The notes under the pieces were generated by a model. It was not told the DNA's origin. It did not search any database and was given only the letters and a program-made list of their open reading frames with translations. A DNA stretch of 64,000 bases, taken from positions 62,001-126,000 of the forward strand of contig JAKAQR010000002.1 of assembly GCA_021819725.1 (NCBI GenBank), given 5' to 3'. Source of the DNA: Actinomycetes bacterium. GTDB taxonomy: Bacteria; Actinomycetota; Acidimicrobiia; Acidimicrobiales; Acidimicrobiaceae. Within the stretch, counting starts at the first letter, position 1. Each line of letters starts with the position of its first letter. Both the position numbers and the translations under genes were made by a program. This document shows positions 19,073-28,169 of this stretch, piece after piece.

Positions 19073-19974
19073 CCTTCACTCCTCCTCGACATCTGAACCC
19101 ACTCGTAGGTCAACCGCCTCGTAACTCAACGGAGAACAGGCGACTTCGCGCTGTCCATGGAGTACCTACCATGCGCCATCGCGCGCATACCCTCACCCTC
19201 GTCTACCACCAACTCTTCATGCCGGCCCAGCTCACGAGCAATGTTCCCTCGACTCACTGCCAACCTCCAGCCAGACATACTAGGCCGGCCCAGAACCGAA
19301 GCAAAGAGCCAAAGTACCCTAACCGGGTGGGCCCGAGGGCCCTCGAACAGCTCCTTTGTCGCCCACAACTGCGAACATCGAAGATCCCACAACCGGCCTG
19401 GCGGTATCACCAAGCTCCCATCATCATCACCATTGCCAGGCAGACAACGGTGCTGCTGATCCACGCTCATCGCAACGGACTCCTCGACGAAGGTAATCAT
19501 CACCGCAGGGTGACAAGTCCACCATCGTGTGCGAAACCATAGCGATGCCCATTACACGTGGGAGATCGAATGTGTTCGCACGAGTTCTGTGGTCAACAGA
19601 CTCAACTCTTGGTCAACTTGGTCAGAAATTTTGCGGATCAGTGTAGCTATCTTCGAGCGCCGGTAGCTCCCTACGGATCACATGAAGGACTCCAGCCGAC
19701 CCATCTCCTAGCACCATCCAACCCACGCACGCTCATCACAAATCCTCTTCCTCCAACAACCCACACGCTAGGATATCAACGGTCCAAACAAGCAATTTAT
19801 CACTCTGATACCCCTGATAGTGACTCACCAGAGCGGCGCCAACTGAACCAATTAGTAATCGAATGTGAGAATACTCAATACCAATTGGTGGCACTACTCC
19901 CGTAAACCCAAGTAGAGTAGAAGCGTAGAGGAAGAAGTTAAACTAACTGAGAAAGAAGGAGAAGAGGTAACAAC
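19073..19974. other. 900-base gap upstream of arcDABC and of a DUF1269 gene
   Basis: No gene is convincing here. Two overlapping open frames on opposite strands (19126-19503 minus, 19171-19542 plus) match no family I recognise. It must contain the divergent promoters for arcD and the DUF1269 gene. The last 150 bases before 19975 are AT-rich with purine-rich AAGAAGGAGAAGAGG just upstream of the start, which acts as a ribosome site. I see no clear operator. Confidence 0.5.
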
Positions 19975-20484
19975 ATGCCAGATTTGATCTTGCTAAAGTT
20001 CGACCATTCATATGATGCACAAAAGGCGCTCGACGCCGTCCGCGCCCTCGAAGAGTTGCGTTATGCCTGGGTTGATAACGTCGCCGTCATCGAGAAACAC
20101 AAGTCAGGGATCACCACGCTTTCGACACCTCACGGCTCCGTCGCTGGTGGTGCCTTCCTAGGTGGACTTGCAGGTATCTTGCTGTTCTGGTGGTTTCCAC
20201 CGGCGTGGTTCTTCGGCGGTTGGCTCGGTGGGATGGGCGCAGGAGCTGCGATAGGAGAGCTGTGGAAGCGATCAGGAATCGACGAAAAGCTTGTGGCCGA
20301 GGTGAAGTCCGAACTCACCCCGGGCACATCGGCACTCGTCCTGGTTGGGGTATCAGGGGATGCCGATCAGATGACCCGTGCATTTGAACCCTATCACCCA
20401 TCAAAGGTCATTCGTAGCTCCATCACCGACGAGACAGTCGAGAACCTTCGTCAAGCATTTGAGAAGGCAAACGAGAACTCCTAA
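19975..20484 (+). CDS. DUF1269-type membrane protein
   Basis: A 169-residue protein with an alpha-beta N-terminal part (DLILLKFDHSYDAQKALDAVRAL), a central glycine- and tryptophan-rich hairpin that may enter the membrane (about residues 60-92), and a C-terminal ferredoxin-like part (GTSALVLVGVSGDADQMTRAF). This is the layout of DUF1269 proteins, common in actinobacteria and often stress-linked. Function is unknown. It is monocistronic, ending before a strong palindrome. Confidence 0.8.
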   Translation: MPDLILLKFDHSYDAQKALDAVRALEELRYAWVDNVAVIEKHKSGITTLSTPHGSVAGGAFLGGLAGILLFWWFPPAWFFGGWLGGMGAGAAIGELWKRSGIDEKLVAEVKSELTPGTSALVLVGVSGDADQMTRAFEPYHPSKVIRSSITDETVENLRQAFEKANENS

Positions 20485-20503
20485 CTTGCTCGATCAACGA
20501 CCA

Positions 20504-20543
20504 CAGTGGAGCCTCTTGCCCGGCCGGGCAAGAGGCTCCACTG
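20504..20543. terminator. perfect 40-base palindrome, likely terminator
   Basis: The arms 20504-20523 and 20524-20543 (beginning CAGTGGAGCCTCTTGCCCGG) are perfect complements with no spacer. As RNA this forms a long GC-rich hairpin with a minimal loop, 20 bases after the DUF1269 stop. A short CTTGTGT follows rather than a full U-run. The symmetry would also serve transcription from the other side. Confidence 0.65.
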
Positions 20544-21043
20544 CTTGTGTCCCTGTAGAATACCGAGGTCCACAGCGTTCGGCGACCAAACCGTTCGACA
20601 CTAGTCGCGATCGAACCCTAGCTGCGATCGAACCCTAGTCGCGATCGAATTGCATTCCCGGAAGGTTGCCTACCCGAGGCCTTCTGCGAGGTGCACCTCA
20701 CCACCCATGAACAACGCGGCAGAACAGGATCCTCACTTCACCGACCAGTGGTTCCGCACAAGGTCGACCGTCGAGACAGACTGACAGACATTCGAAGGAT
20801 TTTGTCTGTGAATAGAGGCAGCGAGCCTTGGGGTCCTCGCCATGCTTTGGATCACACCTGCCCCTACCATGACTGCAGGCAGCGGCCGCAACCGGCATGA
20901 CTAACGATGGCTCACCTGGATCCCTTCTCGCTGTAGCCACATCCACTGTCGCTCGTCTCCTTATCAAGGGACCTTATCCCCTAGTGAAACGCCTTGGCTA
21001 GCCCTAGGTTGTGAGATAGGGTAACGAGATCGGAGATCCAAAC
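20544..21043. other. 500-base gap with a 17-bp triple tandem repeat
   Basis: No supported gene. It holds the 17-base repeats at 20601-20651 and the promoter region of the following universal stress protein gene. An 89-codon minus-strand frame (20698-20967) resembles no family and has no good ribosome site. Confidence 0.45.
20601..20651. repeat. three tandem 17-bp repeats
   Basis: Units at 20601-20617, 20618-20634 and 20635-20651 follow the consensus CTAGTCGCGATCGAACC with two or three changes. The core GCGATCG is palindromic. It lies between the DUF1269 terminator and the universal stress protein gene. A different 17-bp triple repeat occurs at 59445-59495. Confidence 0.85.
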
Positions 21044-21481
21044 ATGGAGACGTCAAGCTTTGACAAAAATGGTGTGGTGTTGGTCGGCTACGACGGATCG
21101 GAGTATGCACAGGAGGCGCTCGACTACGCCGCTCAAGAGGCAAAACTACGGGGGGCCAGCGTTGCGATCGCGATCGCCTGGGAGATCGGTGGCTATGACT
21201 TCGGAGTAACGGCGGGCGCCCTCAAGACACTTTCGCACGCCGCCGAGGCCATCCTTGAGACTGGCGCGGCGTTCATGCGGGACAAGTATCCAGACGTACC
21301 GTTTCAAACGCATCTTTTGGAGGGAGAACCTGCCTACGCGCTCATCGAGCTTGCAAAGGAAGCCGACATGGTGGTGGTAGGGGCACGAGGGAGGGGTGGC
21401 TTCTCGGCACTTTTGCTCGGGAGCGTCAGCGATCAGCTTATCCACCATGCCGAAGTTCCCGTACTGGTTGTGAGGCACTGA
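21044..21481 (+). CDS. universal stress protein (UspA fold)
   Basis: A 145-residue UspA-domain protein. The opening VVLVGYDGSEYAQEALDYAA and the closing VGARGRGGFSALLLGSVSDQLIHHAEVPVLVV contain the ATP-binding G-x2-G-x9-G-S/T pattern, so it probably binds ATP. A GGAGATCC site precedes the ATG. The stop is four bases before the TTG of a proton-pumping ATPase, so the two are almost certainly co-transcribed, linking it to pH or energy stress. Confidence 0.92.
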   Translation: METSSFDKNGVVLVGYDGSEYAQEALDYAAQEAKLRGASVAIAIAWEIGGYDFGVTAGALKTLSHAAEAILETGAAFMRDKYPDVPFQTHLLEGEPAYALIELAKEADMVVVGARGRGGFSALLLGSVSDQLIHHAEVPVLVVRH

Positions 21482-21485
21482 TCGG

Positions 21486-23813
21486 TTGTCTGAACCTTTC
21501 GTACCGGATTCCGAGACTCAGGGACTCACCACCGCCGAGGTCGCACAACGACGCAGACAGTATGGTCCGAACGCAATTGTCCATCCCAAGGAACACCCTT
21601 TTGCTCTATTCTTGAAGAAGTTTTGGGCTCCTGTTCCTTGGATGCTCGAGGTGACTCTCATCCTGGAACTGGCACTCGGGAAATCGGCCGAGGCCATGGT
21701 TATTGCTTTGCTGCTCGTGTTGAACTCAGTGCTGTCGTTCTCGCAAGAAAGTCGGGCCAAGAAAGCGTTGGAACTGCTCCAGTCCAAACTGCAGATCACC
21801 GCGAGGGTCTTTCGGGATGGATCTTGGCAACAAGTACCGGCCGTCGATCTAGTGCCTGGTGACTACATCCATCTACGGATTGGCGATCTTGCGCCGGCCG
21901 ATCTACGAATCGTCGATGGCGAACTGCTGGTTGACCAATCCGCACTGACCGGCGAGTCGCTCCCGGTGGAACATCACCGTGGTGACACGGTCTATTCTGC
22001 GTCGATTATCCGACGAGGCGAAGCCTCAGGCGAGGTAACCGCAACGGGTACGAAGAGCTACTTCGGCAAAACCGCGGACCTCGTGAGGACAGCGGGATCT
22101 GCCAGTCACCTTGAAGTGCTGGTGCTCGGCATCGTGAAATGGCTCGTCACCTTCGACATCGTGCTCGTCGTCGTGGTATTCGTCGATGCGCTCGTGCGAG
22201 GAATCACTCTCTCCCACATAGCACCATTCGCGCTCATCCTCCTCGTCGCCTCGGTTCCAATAGCGCTCCCTGCCACCTTTACGCTCGCCACCGCGGTCGC
22301 GGCGATGGAGCTCGTGCGTCGCGGCATCCTTGTCACTCGCCTTGCGGCTATTGAAGAGGCTGCGTCGATGACAGTTCTCTTGAGTGACAAAACTGGCACG
22401 CTTACCAAAAATGAACTCAGGATTCAATCGATCGTCACCTTTGCGGACGCCACCGATGCTGATGTGCTCTTTGCTGCGGCGATGGCATCGGACGCATCCA
22501 CACAAGATCCTCTCGATCTTGCCACACTGGTCAAGGCGCAGCAGCTTGGGATCAAACCCGTACCTCGAGCAACCTTTTCTCCCTTCGACCCCGCGACAAA
22601 GCGTTCTGAGTCAACCTATCTCGATGCGTCGGGATCGGAGCACCGCGCCTTGAAGGGTGCCCCTCAGGTGCTCAAGACGCTCATCACGGGGGGTGAAGAA
22701 CCCCCGACGCTCACGGAAACACTCGTTGATCTTGCACGCAGCGGCTCGAGAGTCCTCGGTATCGCTGGAGGAGTCGCCTCCGACCTCAAATTGCTTGGCT
22801 TAATCGCTTTCGCCGATCCGCTACGCGATGATGCGGCAGAGATTCTTCAACAGCTTGCAGGGCTTGGCATCACCGTCAAGATGGTCACTGGCGATACCCC
22901 GGAGACAGCAGCCTCGATCGCAACGCAACTTGGCCTATCCGGCAAAGTCTGTTCACCCGATAACAGCGACTCAACCTGTGCGGTCTATGCGGGGGTTTTT
23001 CCAGAGGACAAGTACAAGCTTGTCGCCGCGCACCAGACGCAACAAGCGATCGTTGGCATGACGGGAGACGGGGTCAACGACGCGCCCGCGTTACGTCAAG
23101 CCGAGGTTGGGATCGCTGTAGCGACTGCTACCGATGTCGCCAAAGCCTCAGCCAGTCTTGTTCTTACCACTCCAGGTCTCACCGGTCTGGTTGACGCCAT
23201 TGATATGGGACGTGCGGTTTACCAACGCCTGCTCACCTACACGCTTAACAAGATCGTTAAGACTCTCCAAGTGGCCCTCTTTCTCAGCATTGGGGTACTC
23301 GTGCTCGGAAAATTCGTAGTGACACCTCTCCTCATCTTGCTGCTACTCTTTGCAAACGATCTCGTAACGATGTCACTGGCCAGTGACAACGTCCACCCAT
23401 CGAAGACTCCCAACCATTGGAGTGTCACAGTGCTGATGAGGACCAGTAGCATCATCGCACTCGCATGGCTACTCTTCTCGTTTGGGACCTACGCCTTCGC
23501 CAGCTTGGCAGGGCTATCCCAAAGGCAGCTACAAACCCTCGACTTTGTGGCGCTCGTCTTCTCCGGTCTCGCCAATGTCCTCCTCCTCAGAGAGCGAGGA
23601 CACCTGTGGGCATCCAAACCAGGGACCTTCCTCTTGTTGGCATCCGGTGTCGACACGCTCGTCGTTGGTCTCTTCGCGACGGCCGGAGTGCTCATGAGTG
23701 CAGTACCCATCGAGGCCGTCATCCTGGTATTCATCGGAACGCTCGTCTGGGTGATCCTGCTTGACTTCGTAAAGGTCAAGCTTGTCACGCATGGTAACGC
23801 ACTTCTCGCATGA
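21486..23813 (+). CDS. P3A-type plasma-membrane proton-efflux ATPase
   Basis: A 775-residue P-type ATPase that exports protons using ATP. Landmarks: actuator LTGESLPVE, phosphorylation site Asp301 in LLSDKTGTLTKN, nucleotide-domain FSPFDPATKRSE, TGDTPETA, and hinge GMTGDGVNDAPALRQAEVGIA. The membrane segment LLLLFANDLVTMSLASDN carries the Asp that plant and fungal H+-ATPases use for proton binding, and PVPWMLEVTLILELALG is the P3A helix 2 style. It lacks the long C-terminal autoinhibitory region of eukaryotic pumps, as archaeal and bacterial members do. TTG is the start, coupled to the stress-protein gene, with GTGAGG ten bases upstream. In an acidophile it would help keep the cytoplasm near neutral. 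Confidence 0.94.
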   Translation: MSEPFVPDSETQGLTTAEVAQRRRQYGPNAIVHPKEHPFALFLKKFWAPVPWMLEVTLILELALGKSAEAMVIALLLVLNSVLSFSQESRAKKALELLQSKLQITARVFRDGSWQQVPAVDLVPGDYIHLRIGDLAPADLRIVDGELLVDQSALTGESLPVEHHRGDTVYSASIIRRGEASGEVTATGTKSYFGKTADLVRTAGSASHLEVLVLGIVKWLVTFDIVLVVVVFVDALVRGITLSHIAPFALILLVASVPIALPATFTLATAVAAMELVRRGILVTRLAAIEEAASMTVLLSDKTGTLTKNELRIQSIVTFADATDADVLFAAAMASDASTQDPLDLATLVKAQQLGIKPVPRATFSPFDPATKRSESTYLDASGSEHRALKGAPQVLKTLITGGEEPPTLTETLVDLARSGSRVLGIAGGVASDLKLLGLIAFADPLRDDAAEILQQLAGLGITVKMVTGDTPETAASIATQLGLSGKVCSPDNSDSTCAVYAGVFPEDKYKLVAAHQTQQAIVGMTGDGVNDAPALRQAEVGIAVATATDVAKASASLVLTTPGLTGLVDAIDMGRAVYQRLLTYTLNKIVKTLQVALFLSIGVLVLGKFVVTPLLILLLLFANDLVTMSLASDNVHPSKTPNHWSVTVLMRTSSIIALAWLLFSFGTYAFASLAGLSQRQLQTLDFVALVFSGLANVLLLRERGHLWASKPGTFLLLASGVDTLVVGLFATAGVLMSAVPIEAVILVFIGTLVWVILLDFVKVKLVTHGNALLA

Positions 23814-23959
23814 GTTCCCTCGCTGAGGTCGAGCCCCATCCTCGCGCAGCCAGGGGGTACTCTCACATCGCATGCCGTTGGCGGTGCTCAACCGATCCCC
23901 TACGGCAAGGCGACAATCCCTGCCACCCACAAGGCCCCTTGGCTTGAGCAGCAAAGCAC

Positions 23960-24337
23960 TCAGGCGAGATCGAGTAGTTTGGGAGCCTTTCGAACATGCT
24001 GGAGATGACCGACTAAATAGACAGGGCGCTCGGTGTAGCCATAGAGATCGAGGACAAAGCGCCCCCGAGTCGACAGCTTCCTGTTGAGAAACATGACCAC
24101 ACAGTACTGGCCAGGCGCAATCGTCCCAAATCCCAAGTGTGCCATCCCGCGAGCATTGAGCTGTGCCAGTCCACGAAAACTATCGTCATGAGGCGCCGTC
24201 GTCAGTGCTCGCTGAAGCGCGTCGACGCAGTTAGCTGCAGAGGTCCCAGATACCGACCGAGCACCGCCGCAGGAGGCGAGTGCCACCGCGGACAACACGA
24301 GTGCCACCGGCCACCGCCGCCACCACTTAATCCTCAC
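23960..24337 (-). CDS. small predicted lipoprotein
   Basis: A 125-residue protein with a basic N-terminus, a hydrophobic stretch (11-21) and a lipobox ALASC with Cys23, so it is probably lipidated and held on the outer face of the membrane. Two more cysteines (NCVDAL, QYCVVMF) could form a disulfide. No family is recognised for the mature 100 residues. The GTG start has GGAGG five bases upstream, inside the end of the flippase-like gene, and the two overlap by 11 bases, so they likely work together. Confidence 0.65.
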   Translation of the reverse strand: MRIKWWRRWPVALVLSAVALASCGGARSVSGTSAANCVDALQRALTTAPHDDSFRGLAQLNARGMAHLGFGTIAPGQYCVVMFLNRKLSTRGRFVLDLYGYTERPVYLVGHLQHVRKAPKLLDLA

Positions 24338-25307
24338 GCAGACCTCCCAACAGAAAATAACTGCTCCAACCGATAGGGATCCACAACCAATAGCTCACCA
24401 CCCGGTAGAGTAAGACAGCAGCCAACATCGACGATGGGGCTCCACCAAAGGCCACCAACGCAACCGTGATCGACCCCTCAACCACTCCGAGCCCACCTGG
24501 GGTAATCGGAAGGTTGGCAGCGAGTGCACCAAGCACATAAGCAGCCGTGACCCCAACAAGACCAACGTGCGCATGGACAGCGACCAAACTCAAAACCAAG
24601 GTGGCGAGGTCAAAGAGCCAGTTCCCGAGTGCCCCAAGCGATGATTGAACGATAGCGCGCGGCCGGTAGCGGAGCTGTTGTGCCGTCAAAATACTGGACT
24701 GGCTGAATTGGCCCTTCACGTGTACGATACGGCGGAGGCGTGCGCCTACCTGTATCGCCACGACAAGCACTCGATCCATCCGGATGATCGCAGCGACCGC
24801 CAGCAGAAGCAATCCAAACAAAATCGCAATATCGACATTGCTGAGCACAGCTGTTGCCTGGGTATGTGCGACCAGTACCAGACCGAGCAGGACCAAAAGG
24901 GCAACGATGGCGAGTAGATTCCCACCAAGCAACGCCGCCGTCGCTTCAAGGGGGCTGCAACCCCTGCCTCGAAGCTTGCGATAGAGATACGCAACAGAAA
25001 AACCCGCGCCAAGCGGTATGGAATCATTCATGGCGATCGCCGCGAGAGAGGCTCCAAAGAACCACCGCCGTGTCAAACGTCCGAGACGAGTCGGCAAGAG
25101 ATAGTACGTCATCAGCGAATAGGATAGATCCGAGAGAACCTCAAGGACAAAACCGATCACAATCAGCCCAAAATCCGCGTTCGACAGTGCCGCGGCGGTA
25201 CCGCTGAGCTGGCCGCGCTCACTGTAGATGACCAAAGCGGCCACGACAAGGGCTATCAGACCGATGACTATCTGCACCCCACGGCGGGTCGAGGTCTTCA
25301 TCGCCAA
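24327..25307 (-). CDS. LPG-synthase-TM/flippase-like integral membrane protein
   Basis: A 326-residue protein with about eight membrane helices, matching the UPF0104/lysylphosphatidylglycerol synthase transmembrane family by its layout and by the segments NDSIPLGAGFSVAYLYRKLRGRG and LPITPGGLGVVEGSITVALVAFG (the last being the family's best conserved part). It lacks the C-terminal aminoacyl-transferase domain of MprF, so it would be only the flippase-like half. Substrate is unknown. It overlaps the following lipoprotein gene. Confidence 0.82.
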   Translation of the reverse strand: MAMKTSTRRGVQIVIGLIALVVAALVIYSERGQLSGTAAALSNADFGLIVIGFVLEVLSDLSYSLMTYYLLPTRLGRLTRRWFFGASLAAIAMNDSIPLGAGFSVAYLYRKLRGRGCSPLEATAALLGGNLLAIVALLVLLGLVLVAHTQATAVLSNVDIAILFGLLLLAVAAIIRMDRVLVVAIQVGARLRRIVHVKGQFSQSSILTAQQLRYRPRAIVQSSLGALGNWLFDLATLVLSLVAVHAHVGLVGVTAAYVLGALAANLPITPGGLGVVEGSITVALVAFGGAPSSMLAAVLLYRVVSYWLWIPIGWSSYFLLGGLRED

Positions 25308-25579
25308 GGCGCTACTGGCCCTTGATCGTACTTCGTCGTCTTACCTACTCGCGTCACCGGTCATCATCAGTCTCTATTCTCAGCAGGTTAGAGGCCTACA
25401 TGAGGGATTGCGCCCCTAGCGGTTGGCAGCCTGGCCAGGAGCGACTCATCTCGCAATACTCGTTACCAACTCCGGACGTTTGCCGGCCCCACCGACATTA
25501 GCGTGAATGATGACATCGGCTGCCTAGCTCTAGCAAAGGATTTGGGTGCAGATGGTCATCGATAACGAGAGGGAGGCGA

Positions 25580-26782
25580 GTGGCGGAATCTCCAACGGTC
25601 GCAATCGTTGGCGCAGGCATGGCTGGCTTGGCAGCTGCACACTACCTTGCGATCAACCACATTGACTTCCAGGTCTACGAAGCCTCAGATCGCCCAGGTG
25701 GCCGCGTTGCGACTGATCATGTCGACGGGCTGATCCTCGATCGGGGATTCCAGATCATCCTCGACGACTATCCAGAACTTCGTCGACTCATTTCGGTCGC
25801 AGAGCTGCCCTTACAGCATCTCTATCCGGGTGTCTATCTTCAACGCCCAGAAGGGCCACTCCTCCTCTCTGATCCTCGTCGCGTCCCTGGCACCTATCGA
25901 GCGACCTTCTCTGCTCTGGTCCGTCTCCTTCAGCTCCCGAACTGGCAATCCCTCCTTCACTTCATCACCACCCAGCATCCAACCATCGCTGATCTCGGAG
26001 GGCTGCTACCGCGCCCACTCTACGAGAGCGTTTTTGCACCGCTCTTTCGCGGAATCACCATCGACCCTGATCTCGTCGAGCCAGCAAGTTTTGCACGTTT
26101 TGTCTTGGGACGTCTCTTGAACGGTTACGCGAGTTTGCCGACCGAAGGAATGGCCCAATTGCCAGCCATCATCGCCCACACCCTTCCGGGAGGGATTCAC
26201 TACCACCACCGGGCAGTCTCGGTGGCCAGTGGTCAACTGGGCTTTGAAAATGGAACAACGGTGTCCACAGACTGGACCATTTTGGCCGTAGATGCGCCGG
26301 CGCTGGGACCACTACTCGATCTCCATCTCCCAGCGATGCGTTCTGTTGGCTTTATCCATGTGCTCAGCAACCGCCGTCTCTTTGGCGTACCTGCCGTCGG
26401 GCTGCCACCACTTGGAAGTCCTATCTACACCGTTGCACCCATGAGCGACATCGCACCCAGCTACGTGAGCCACGATCCGGAACGGCACCTCATCACCGCA
26501 TCCTGCGATCCGACGGTGCCCCCGGCCGAGGTGCGTAGTGCGCTGGCACTCGCGCTTAACTGTGGTCAAGAAGACCTAGACTTCGTCGAGTTTGGCGTTG
26601 TCGAGGCTGCCCTGCCGCGGAGCACACACAAGGTCAACGAGATAGGTCAACGTGTTCTTCTCGCCGGCGACCATCTTGGGACCCCTTCGCTCAACAGCGC
26701 TATCGAGTCAGGCCGGAGAGCAGCCGAACGCATCATACGGACTACCCAAAAGCCAATGAAGGAGCCAAAGACCGATGGCTAG
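25580..26782 (+). CDS. FAD-dependent oxidoreductase, amine oxidase/phytoene-desaturase-like
   Basis: A 400-residue flavoprotein. The dinucleotide-binding VAIVGAGMAGLAAAHYL (residues 7-23) with the acidic strand end and RPGGRVAT motif is that of flavin amine oxidases, protoporphyrinogen oxidases and carotenoid desaturases. The C-terminus RVLLAGDHLGTPSLNSAIESGRRAAERI closes the FAD domain. The substrate is not evident. The GTG start has GGGAGG six bases upstream. Its last eight bases overlap the acyl-CoA carboxyltransferase gene. Confidence 0.85.
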   Translation: MAESPTVAIVGAGMAGLAAAHYLAINHIDFQVYEASDRPGGRVATDHVDGLILDRGFQIILDDYPELRRLISVAELPLQHLYPGVYLQRPEGPLLLSDPRRVPGTYRATFSALVRLLQLPNWQSLLHFITTQHPTIADLGGLLPRPLYESVFAPLFRGITIDPDLVEPASFARFVLGRLLNGYASLPTEGMAQLPAIIAHTLPGGIHYHHRAVSVASGQLGFENGTTVSTDWTILAVDAPALGPLLDLHLPAMRSVGFIHVLSNRRLFGVPAVGLPPLGSPIYTVAPMSDIAPSYVSHDPERHLITASCDPTVPPAEVRSALALALNCGQEDLDFVEFGVVEAALPRSTHKVNEIGQRVLLAGDHLGTPSLNSAIESGRRAAERIIRTTQKPMKEPKTDG

Positions 26783-28121
26783 GAGAAGCCCCCATCTTGA
26801 ACTCAAGGCATCCTCGACCGGTTCGACCCGATCAGAGTTCCGTACCTTTGATGGACGTCGCGTCATGTGGATCTCATCGCGAGCAACGACGAGGCGGGGA
26901 GCGCTCTCCGAACGCGACGGGGAACGTATCGCCCATGCCGCCTCTACAGCGGCAAGCATCGGCGTGCCGATCGTCTGCGAACTCTCAACCTCGGGTGCTA
27001 AAATCCAAGATGGGGTCGCTGCACTGCATGGTTGGGGGGTTGCCGCACGCGCGCTCGCGCACTGTTCGGGTCAAGTACCTATTCTGATCGGCCTCACTGG
27101 GCCAGCAGTCTCAGGTCCCGCACTACTGCTCGGACTTGCCGACTACGTCGTCATGGCACCGGACTCATTCGCCTTCCTCAGTGGACCCCAGTCAGTCGCC
27201 GAATTCACCGGAGTCTCGGTGACAAATCAAGAACTTGGCGGCGCATCAGTCCTACTCAACCGCTCAGGTGTTGCTTTTGACGTCGCCAATGACCGACGTG
27301 ATATCGAAGAATCAATCCTGAAACTCCTGAGCTATCTCCCAGACTCCACGAATGAACTCCCAACAAGAGTGGACTTCAACGACCCTGCCGGTGTCGACCT
27401 TGATGCGATCATCCCCGAACAGCCGACCGCCGCCTACGATGTTCGCGACCTTGTCAGTGGTATTGTCGATCAGGACACCTTCTATGAACTTCGGTCCACT
27501 TGGGCGAACCAACTCGTAACGGGACTCGCCCGCCTCGAGGGTCGCACCGTTGGAATTCTAGCAAATCAGCCCAAAATAATGGCGGGTACACTCGACATTC
27601 CCGCGGCGCAAAAAGGTGCTCGTTTCGTCCGTTTCTGCGACTCCTTCAATATCCCAATGATCACGCTCGTCGATACACCCGGCTTTTTGCCAGGCAAGGA
27701 CGTCGAGTGGCGTGGCATGATTCGCCACGGTGCCGAACTCGCGTTCTCCTATGCCGCATGCAATGTACCACGCATCTGTCTCATCACGCGCAAAGCCTAC
27801 GGAGGGGCGTATATCGTCATGGATTCCAAAGGGATCGGCAACGACCTCACCTTCGCATGGCCTTCAGCAGAGATCGCTGTCATGGGGGCACAAGGAGCCG
27901 TAGAGATCATCTACCGGCGTGCGCCTAATGAAGAACGACTCCGCCATCAACAAAAATACGAGGACGAGTATCTCACCCCCTGGATTGCTGCGGAACGAGG
28001 TTTTGTTGACAACGTGATTGAGCCGAATCGAACCAGGGCCCATCTTGTTCATGCCTTCGATCTTCTCGCTACCAAGAAGGAGCGGCTACGCAACGCAAAG
28101 CACGCGAATTCGCCGCTCTAG
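26775..28121 (+). CDS. short acyl-CoA carboxylase beta-type carboxyltransferase
   Basis: A 448-residue crotonase-fold carboxyltransferase related to propionyl-CoA carboxylase beta chains. The C-terminal half is well kept (VDTPGFLPGKDVEWRGMIRHGAELAFSY, KAYGGAYIVMDSKGIGNDLTFAWPSAEIAVMG). The N-terminus is about 70 residues shorter than usual PccB/AccB chains, and the first oxyanion segment normally reading NDSGGARIQEG reads ELSTSGAKIQDG. No biotin carboxylase or biotin carrier gene is nearby. The ATG lies within the end of the preceding oxidoreductase gene. It could be an active transferase using partners encoded elsewhere or a divergent paralogue. Confidence 0.85.
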   Translation: MARRSPHLELKASSTGSTRSEFRTFDGRRVMWISSRATTRRGALSERDGERIAHAASTAASIGVPIVCELSTSGAKIQDGVAALHGWGVAARALAHCSGQVPILIGLTGPAVSGPALLLGLADYVVMAPDSFAFLSGPQSVAEFTGVSVTNQELGGASVLLNRSGVAFDVANDRRDIEESILKLLSYLPDSTNELPTRVDFNDPAGVDLDAIIPEQPTAAYDVRDLVSGIVDQDTFYELRSTWANQLVTGLARLEGRTVGILANQPKIMAGTLDIPAAQKGARFVRFCDSFNIPMITLVDTPGFLPGKDVEWRGMIRHGAELAFSYAACNVPRICLITRKAYGGAYIVMDSKGIGNDLTFAWPSAEIAVMGAQGAVEIIYRRAPNEERLRHQQKYEDEYLTPWIAAERGFVDNVIEPNRTRAHLVHAFDLLATKKERLRNAKHANSPL

Positions 28122-28169
28122 CCCTTCACTTCATCATCACCGACCGTTTTGCAAGGTTTCGTGTTTCCG

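Noticed and set aside
19126..19542. Overlapping 125- and 123-codon frames on opposite strands
   Set aside because: They compete for the same DNA, match no family and lack good ribosome sites.
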